From Nitrospira sp. (GTDB taxonomy: Bacteria; Nitrospirota; Nitrospiria; Nitrospirales; Nitrospiraceae), in assembly GCA_020697375.1 (NCBI GenBank), contig JAJFBJ010000013.1, forward strand, positions 1-57,029: a stretch of DNA of 57,029 bases, read 5' to 3'. The notes under the pieces are model-generated. The model searched no databases, had not been told where the DNA came from, and worked only from the letters and a program-made list of their open reading frames with translations. The position numbers and the translations under genes are program-made. This document shows, piece after piece, positions 52,465 to 57,029 of the stretch. Numbering within the stretch: the stretch's first letter is position 1; each line of letters begins with the position of its first letter.

Positions 52465-52602
52465 CAGGTTCCTTCTTTGCCCGCTTGTATTGCCGGCGAT
52501 GATGTGAAGAAATGAAATATTCTTGGTCATCTCCTCCCGGATGGATACACTGATCGTTGTCGACGGAGATATGCGTACCAACTATTCTCCCCGCCCTGAA
52601 CC

Positions 52603-52947
52603 ATGGCCAAGCAACCGACATCCCGCTCCCCTTCTCGTGTGCCTGTCAGCTGTTTCCTCTATTATCTGGGGGATGGCCTTGTCGGCACCGGTAGGGTCTG
52701 CGATCTTTCCGTAAAGGGATGGCGAATCGACGGCGATAAGCCGGTGACGGTCGGCATGAAACTCGCCCTGCGGGTGTTTTTGCCGGACCAGCCCAAAGCT
52801 ATCGATATCGAAGGGGTAACGGTACAGTGGGTGAAGGGGACTATGTTCGGTCTGAAAACGGTGAACATGACCGTTGCCGCCGAAGCGCGCATTCACCGGT
52901 TTGTTGAGTCGATGCTCAAGGCAGGGAACTCTTCCCATGCCGCCTGA
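52603..52947 (+). CDS. PilZ domain protein (tandem copy 2)
   Basis: A 114-residue stand-alone PilZ protein: RSPSR (RxxxR, about residues 8-12), DLSVKGW (DxSxxG), and a barrel with GMKLALRVFLPDQPKAIDIEGVTVQWVKG. The c-di-GMP contacts are intact, so it should bind the dinucleotide; output unknown. It is similar in layout to copy 1, 138 bp upstream, suggesting tandem duplication. Confidence 0.85.
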   Translation: MAKQPTSRSPSRVPVSCFLYYLGDGLVGTGRVCDLSVKGWRIDGDKPVTVGMKLALRVFLPDQPKAIDIEGVTVQWVKGTMFGLKTVNMTVAAEARIHRFVESMLKAGNSSHAA

Positions 52948-53126
52948 TTCCCGGGTGTTCGCATAGCGCAGTTGGTCGAATTCATATCGACCTTCGTTCT
53001 TCGATCCCTATTCATTCCGCCAACGAACCTGATCAATTGTCCCATGGAGGATCCCCCACTTTCGGGTACTATCAGGCCATCCGTTGTATTTCATATTCTG
53101 CCGGGGCGTCTGCTTGGAGACATAGG

Positions 53127-53492
53127 ATGGAGCCACAGAACCGCCCACGCTTTATCGTCGAGTGCACGGGATCTCGTTCCGAAGACGGTCGATTGGTTTG
53201 GAATGGCCGGATGCTCGATCTCTCGATTCCAGGATGGTCACGGACCGGCCTCAGAGGATTGCAAGCCGGTGATGCGCTCCAACTGCATCTTCATATTCCA
53301 GGACAGACCAAACCACTTTCGGTGAGACTCGCGACCATTCGATGGGCAAGTGAGTCGAGTTTAGGGGTCGATCCTATTCTTATGGATGCCGATGATCAGA
53401 TTCGTTTGCATACCTTCGTCAGTGGCCATGGGAACATTGCCCAATTCACTACCGATAGCAGGGAACAGATCGTCATTTCCGATGCCGGATAA
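53127..53492 (+). CDS. PilZ-like protein lacking the RxxxR arm (tandem copy 3)
   Basis: About 121 residues from ATG 53127, which has GGAGA seven bases upstream; earlier in-frame ATGs add a non-family leader. MLDLSIPGW matches the second PilZ motif, and LRGLQAGDALQLHLHIPGQTKPLSVRLATIRWAS matches barrel strands of the neighbours. The N-terminal arm reads QNRPRFIVECTG and has no RxxxR, so c-di-GMP binding is doubtful. It looks like a diverged third member of the series, possibly a non-binding partner of the other two. Confidence 0.65.
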   Translation: MEPQNRPRFIVECTGSRSEDGRLVWNGRMLDLSIPGWSRTGLRGLQAGDALQLHLHIPGQTKPLSVRLATIRWASESSLGVDPILMDADDQIRLHTFVSGHGNIAQFTTDSREQIVISDAG

Positions 53493-53706
53493 CTGCGCTG
53501 ATTTGCTCTCTGCCCGCCCATGCTTCCTCCGCTTGAGCGACATGCCCCTTGTTACCCGGTAACCAGTCCTGGATTGCTTGACATCATCATATGAGATAGT
53601 GTCTCTTACTCAGTAGAGACATTGTTACCAACACCGGCCTTTTCGCCAGTCCAGTACGGTTATGGAATAGAAGATCATGAGGGCGGAGAGGTGCGAGAAT
53701 TGACGT

Positions 53707-55008
53707 ATGACGCCCGGCCCTAACCTTTCTGACGCGACACATACCACCCCGCTGACTCCTGAGACAGAAGCACAGGTCGATCAATTCGCCCATACGGACA
53801 TTTTGGTCGGGATACCCAGTTTCAATAATGTCGAAACAATCGGGCACGTCGTCAGGGCGGTCAGCGCCGGCCTCGCGAAATACTTTCCGCAAGCCCGGGC
53901 TGTCCTGGTGAATTCAGATGGCGGCTCGACGGACGGCACGCAACAGGTCGTGACACAGGCCGTCGTCGATCTTAAAACGCTCTTTATCGGTGACCAACAA
54001 AGCTCATTGCACAAGATCATCACGCCTTATCACGGTATCCCCGGCAAGGGGAGCGCATTTCGCACCATCTTTGAAATCGCGCGCCGTTTGAAAGCCAAGG
54101 CCTGTGCCGTCGTGGATTCCGATCTGCGAAGCATTACCCCCGAATGGATCGAACTTCTGGTGAGTCCCGTGCTTGAACAGGGCTTCGATTATGTTGCGCC
54201 CTATTATTTGCGCCACAAATATGACGGGACTATTACGAACAGCATCGTGTATCCGCTGACGCGCACCTTGTACGGTCATCGAATCAGGCAACCGATCGGC
54301 GGAGATTTCGGATTTTCCGGTCATTTGGCGCAACATTATTTAGATAAGCATGTGTGGGAGTCTGAAGTGGCCAAGTTCGGGATTGACATCTGGATGACGA
54401 CTGAGGCAATTGCCAGCGGGGCGAGGGTCTGCCAAAGTTTTTTGGGCGCGAAGATCCACAATCCCAAAGATCCGGCAGCAGATTTGTCGGCGATGCTGGT
54501 CCAGGTGCTGGGCGCGGTCTTCGCGCTCATGGAAGAACATTATGCCGTTTGGGCCAAAACAGAAGGATCGAACGTGGTGCCCTTGTTTGGGTTCCAGTAC
54601 GAGGTGGGAGTGGAGCCGGTCAATGTCAATGTGGATCGTATGATCAGCACGTTCCGGCAAGGTCTCAGCGACTTGGGACCGATTTGGGATCAGATCCTTG
54701 CTCCCGGGACCAGACAGAGCCTCCGACTGCTCGGAACTTGCTCGCTGCAGGAGTTTCGAATCGCCGACAGTCTATGGGCGCGAGTCGTGTATGACGCGGC
54801 CGTGGCCTATCGAAATCGTGTGCTGCCGCGCGACCATGTGTTGAAGGCGTTCACTCCCTTGTACCTGGGACGAACCGCCTCGTTCGTCCTGGATACTCAA
54901 GGCCTTACGTCCACCGAAGCCGAGGGGAGAATTGAAGCGCTCTGCCAGGCGTTTGAAAAGGACAAGTCCTATCTCACGGCGCGGTGGAACGAGCCTCATG
55001 CAATGTGA
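53707..55008 (+). CDS. GT2-fold glycosyltransferase, hexosyl-3-phosphoglycerate synthase-like
   Basis: A 433-residue cytosolic GT-A enzyme. DILVGIPSFNN (31-41) opens the nucleotide-sugar fold; VVDSDLRSIT holds the metal-binding D-x-D (137-139); IPGKGSAFR (111-119) and PIGGDFGFSGHL match glucosyl- and mannosyl-3-phosphoglycerate synthases and related mannosylglycerate synthases. No transmembrane segment. I infer transfer of a hexose from a nucleotide donor to 3-phosphoglycerate or glycerate, making a precursor of glucosyl- or mannosylglycerate. A matching phosphatase is present at 56090. Sugar identity cannot be read from sequence. Confidence 0.78.
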   Translation: MTPGPNLSDATHTTPLTPETEAQVDQFAHTDILVGIPSFNNVETIGHVVRAVSAGLAKYFPQARAVLVNSDGGSTDGTQQVVTQAVVDLKTLFIGDQQSSLHKIITPYHGIPGKGSAFRTIFEIARRLKAKACAVVDSDLRSITPEWIELLVSPVLEQGFDYVAPYYLRHKYDGTITNSIVYPLTRTLYGHRIRQPIGGDFGFSGHLAQHYLDKHVWESEVAKFGIDIWMTTEAIASGARVCQSFLGAKIHNPKDPAADLSAMLVQVLGAVFALMEEHYAVWAKTEGSNVVPLFGFQYEVGVEPVNVNVDRMISTFRQGLSDLGPIWDQILAPGTRQSLRLLGTCSLQEFRIADSLWARVVYDAAVAYRNRVLPRDHVLKAFTPLYLGRTASFVLDTQGLTSTEAEGRIEALCQAFEKDKSYLTARWNEPHAM

Positions 55009-55064
55009 CGGCCGCGGCGCGATCCATCTGAAGGCAGACTGCGGTACAGGCCGGAGGAGGAAGC

Positions 55065-55772
55065 ATGAAAGAGTTTTTTGAAAAGGGTTTGCTCGATCCC
55101 TTAGAGCTGATGGCGAGGCAGGTGATCGCCGTTCTGCCCAGTGTGCTGGCGATGTCCATCATATTCTTCGCCGGACTGGTGGTGGCCTGGACCGCCAGCC
55201 AGGCCCTTGAGCGACTGTTGCGGGTGGTGGGACTGGATCGGCTTTTCGATCGTTTGGGGGTGACTGGCGCGCTCCTGCGTGGCGGGGTTAAAACGGATCC
55301 GTCGCGGCTGGTTGGGCAAGCCGCCTATTGGCTGGTCATGATTTTTGCGACCGTGGCTGCCTTGGGAGCACTCAATCTACAGCCGATCAACGATTTCGCG
55401 AAATCATTCTTGGCCTATGTGCCGCATCTTGTGACGGCAGGTCTCATTCTCATCGCCGGCTGGCTTCTCTCAAATTTCGTGTCGCAGGCTGTCCTGATCG
55501 CCGCTGTCAATGCGGGGCTGCCGCCGGCACGCCTCGTGGCGACCTGCTCGCGATGGGGCATTCAATTACTGGCGGTGGCCATGGCGCTCGAACAGCTCGG
55601 CATCGCACAGAACATCGTGGTGGTAGGATTCGGCATTACGCTCGGGGGTATCGTTCTGGCCGGGGCCATTGCTTTCGGACTTGGTGCAAAAGATTTAGCG
55701 AAGGAATATCTCGAACGGGGACTGTCCGTTCGCTCGCGAGACGCGACACCCGATGATTTGCGCCACTTGTAA
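55065..55772 (+). CDS. TM-helix (MscS-like) membrane protein
   Basis: A 235-residue inner-membrane protein with a strong GGAGGAGG Shine-Dalgarno. It has hydrophobic segments at about 25-50, 85-110, 120-140 and 165-200, including AIAFGLGAKDLAKEYLE, the conserved TM-helix (PF05552-type) repeat found in small MscS-related channels. It ends soon after the last helix, without a large cytosolic vestibule. It may be a mechanosensitive or other small channel. It starts 56 bp after the glycosyltransferase, so it is probably co-transcribed and linked to solute efflux on osmotic downshift. Confidence 0.75.
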   Translation: MKEFFEKGLLDPLELMARQVIAVLPSVLAMSIIFFAGLVVAWTASQALERLLRVVGLDRLFDRLGVTGALLRGGVKTDPSRLVGQAAYWLVMIFATVAALGALNLQPINDFAKSFLAYVPHLVTAGLILIAGWLLSNFVSQAVLIAAVNAGLPPARLVATCSRWGIQLLAVAMALEQLGIAQNIVVVGFGITLGGIVLAGAIAFGLGAKDLAKEYLERGLSVRSRDATPDDLRHL

Positions 55773-55810
55773 AGGTAGCCATACCCACGTGTGGCGATAG
55801 GGGACATTGG

Positions 55811-56032
55811 ATGAAAAACATTTCGGACATGGAAAGCGAGGCCAAGGCCCGTCTCTGGTTGGGCGGTGAAGCGGCCGTGCCGCGCTATCCGCAACGGCGT
55901 CAATATCCGTTTGAATTCAATCGTTCCCTCGTTGGTCTTGTGGCGCTTGCCGCTAGTCTGGGATTCGCCGGTGGTCTCTTGGCGGGATTGCAGTGCCGTC
56001 GGCCCATTGAGTCTGCCCTTCCCAAGAAATAG
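55811..56032 (+). CDS. small membrane-anchored hypothetical protein
   Basis: A 73-residue protein with a charged, aromatic N-terminus (ARLWLGGEAAVPRYPQRRQYPFEF) and one transmembrane helix (LVGLVALAASLGFAGGLLAGLQ), then a short basic tail. A weak RBS is possible. Its position after the TM-helix protein and before the convergent phosphatase suggests co-expression in the osmolyte group. No family recognised. Confidence 0.55.
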   Translation: MKNISDMESEAKARLWLGGEAAVPRYPQRRQYPFEFNRSLVGLVALAASLGFAGGLLAGLQCRRPIESALPKK

Positions 56033-56089
56033 CGACGGTCGCCGTACGATTGGTACGGCATGGCCCGGAACGGTCAGTCCAGTCGACCG

Positions 56090-56920
56090 TCATAGGGTCG
56101 GTAGGAGATCAAGCAGACTTCGATTCCATCCGACGGGTCCGACTCCGTCGGCCCGAATGAGGCGGGGAAGCTGTATGTCCGGATCGTACGAACCGTCCGG
56201 CTTCTGGACGAGAATGGGATAGTCCGCCACTGCCAGCATCGGAAGGTCGTTCAGACTGTCACCGATCGCGATTGTCACAATGGCCTCTCCTCGAACCTGC
56301 GCGAGACGCCCGTAGTATCCGAGGAGTCTCTTGCTCGCAGTCCCCTTATCATTAGACCCCATCAAGTGATAGAACCGTCCCCCTCGCGTACAGGATAAAT
56401 CTCGGGCGTTCACCGCTGCCAGGAGGTGCTCCCACTCGACGGCGTTGCCTGCGATCACAAAGGGTTCGTCATATTCCCGCTGTTTGGCCAGGAGAGCATC
56501 GGCTTGCGACAATCCCGTAAGCCGCGCGACCTCTTCAACTGATAGATCCCCAAACCCCTGAAGGCGACCACCGACAGCCCGATCGATTTTGTTCAGCGCC
56601 GTCCGTAGCCTGACATAGGGAACTCCGATCTCAATGACGTGATAGTTTTCCCGGAGGACCGACTGGTCGATTGTAAATGGAAAATAGCCCTGCGGAATGA
56701 ACAGCGCCCCCCCGTTCTCAACGATAAAGGGATGATGATGCTGCAAGCGCACGCGAAGCGGCTCCATTTCAGCCCTGGTCTTGCTTGATACCAGAATAAG
56801 CGTCGCATCGAGCAAGTGCAGGGTCGAAAGCGCATCTCTCGCCGCCTCGTACGAATAGCTGGTTGCGTCCAGCAGGCTTCCGTCGAGATCCGTGAAGATA
56901 AGGATGCGGCGCCGGGTCAA
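56090..56920 (-). CDS. mannosyl/glucosyl-3-phosphoglycerate phosphatase-type HAD enzyme
   Basis: A 276-residue HAD IIB hydrolase in the Cof/MPGP style. The start is TTG 56920, because GAGGAGT sits six bases upstream and it gives LTRRRILIFTDLDGSLLDAT with catalytic Asp11 and Asp13; an ATG at 56995 would add 25 unlikely residues. Further motifs: SSKTRAEM, VENGGALFIP (family-typical for MPGP), YDEPFVI, GGRFYHLMGSNDKGTA with the catalytic Lys, and GDSLNDLPML. It should remove the phosphate from the hexosyl-phosphoglycerate made by the GT2-like enzyme, yielding glucosyl- or mannosylglycerate. It is convergent with that gene cluster. Confidence 0.85.
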   Translation of the reverse strand: MTRRRILIFTDLDGSLLDATSYSYEAARDALSTLHLLDATLILVSSKTRAEMEPLRVRLQHHHPFIVENGGALFIPQGYFPFTIDQSVLRENYHVIEIGVPYVRLRTALNKIDRAVGGRLQGFGDLSVEEVARLTGLSQADALLAKQREYDEPFVIAGNAVEWEHLLAAVNARDLSCTRGGRFYHLMGSNDKGTASKRLLGYYGRLAQVRGEAIVTIAIGDSLNDLPMLAVADYPILVQKPDGSYDPDIQLPRLIRADGVGPVGWNRSLLDLLPTL

Positions 56921-57029
56921 ATGGCAACTCCTCAAATTTGTGGGAACAGTATACGACCTGCCGATTTCCCTGGCACCTGCCGTTTTAATCTTCACATGTC
57001 CGGGTACCTCCTATCCCTGTGCATTGTTT

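Noticed and set aside
1..57029. CRISPR arrays, insertion sequences and rRNA genes
   Set aside because: No regularly spaced repeats, transposase-like ORFs with terminal inverted repeats, or rRNA-like sequence seen on either strand.

Overview
This 57-kb window is chromosomal DNA from a GC-rich, Gram-negative bacterium. It encodes two outer-membrane beta-barrels, the LPS-assembly lipoprotein LptE, lipoproteins and periplasmic cytochrome c. The gene mix (a hydrogenase-4-like, complex I-like operon without NiFe ligands, many small Cys-rich proteins, an HTH-metallo-beta-lactamase fusion, hemL) most resembles Nitrospira. That assignment is inference from gene content only.

Layout. 1-4.4 kb: small hypothetical gene, hemL, a pair of small CxWC proteins (the second degenerate), and a minus-strand RNase / barstar / YidB-like cluster. 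4.5-12.8 kb: a histidine-phosphatase/phosphofructokinase fusion diverges from a plus-strand run of pyruvate kinase, an exported protein, a HAD phosphatase and an active/inactive pair of M16 peptidases. 12.8-16.2 kb: a long hairpin holding a dispersed repeat, an HTH-MBL fusion, two M50-like membrane proteases and a frameshifted DUF1566-type gene. 16.5-24 kb: six-gene hyfBCEFGI-like operon, best read as an energy-converting hydrogenase-related (Ehr) complex, followed by a porin-like barrel. 25.5-34.9 kb: lipoprotein/dehydrogenase/exported-protein operon, M20 peptidase, a second repeat copy, a frameshifted orphan gene, zinc alcohol dehydrogenase, a large exported protein, and an ECF sigma / anti-sigma / cytochrome c group. 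35-45.9 kb: ordinary housekeeping (der, a HAD hydrolase, a methyltransferase, an outer-membrane barrel, leuS, lptE, holA, rpsT, pyrF).

46-52 kb is the accessory part. It begins with tRNA-His(GTG) flanked by a decayed tyrosine-recombinase gene and has low coding density, one CPA2 antiporter, a ribbon-helix-helix protein and a tiny zinc-ribbon gene. 52-57 kb carries three tandem PilZ-type proteins, then a probable hexosyl-phosphoglycerate pathway: a GT2-fold synthase, an MscS-like TM-helix protein, a small membrane protein and a convergent mannosyl-3-phosphoglycerate-phosphatase-type HAD enzyme. Together these suggest compatible-solute synthesis and osmotic adaptation.

Most notable: the PFK-phosphatase fusion, the Ehr complex with substituted NiFe ligands, the secreted RNase with its inhibitor, the osmolyte module next to triple PilZ genes, the tRNA-His integration scar, a dispersed 52-bp 3'-flank repeat, a 14-bp tandem repeat inside the lptE signal peptide, and two genes broken by single slippage-type events.
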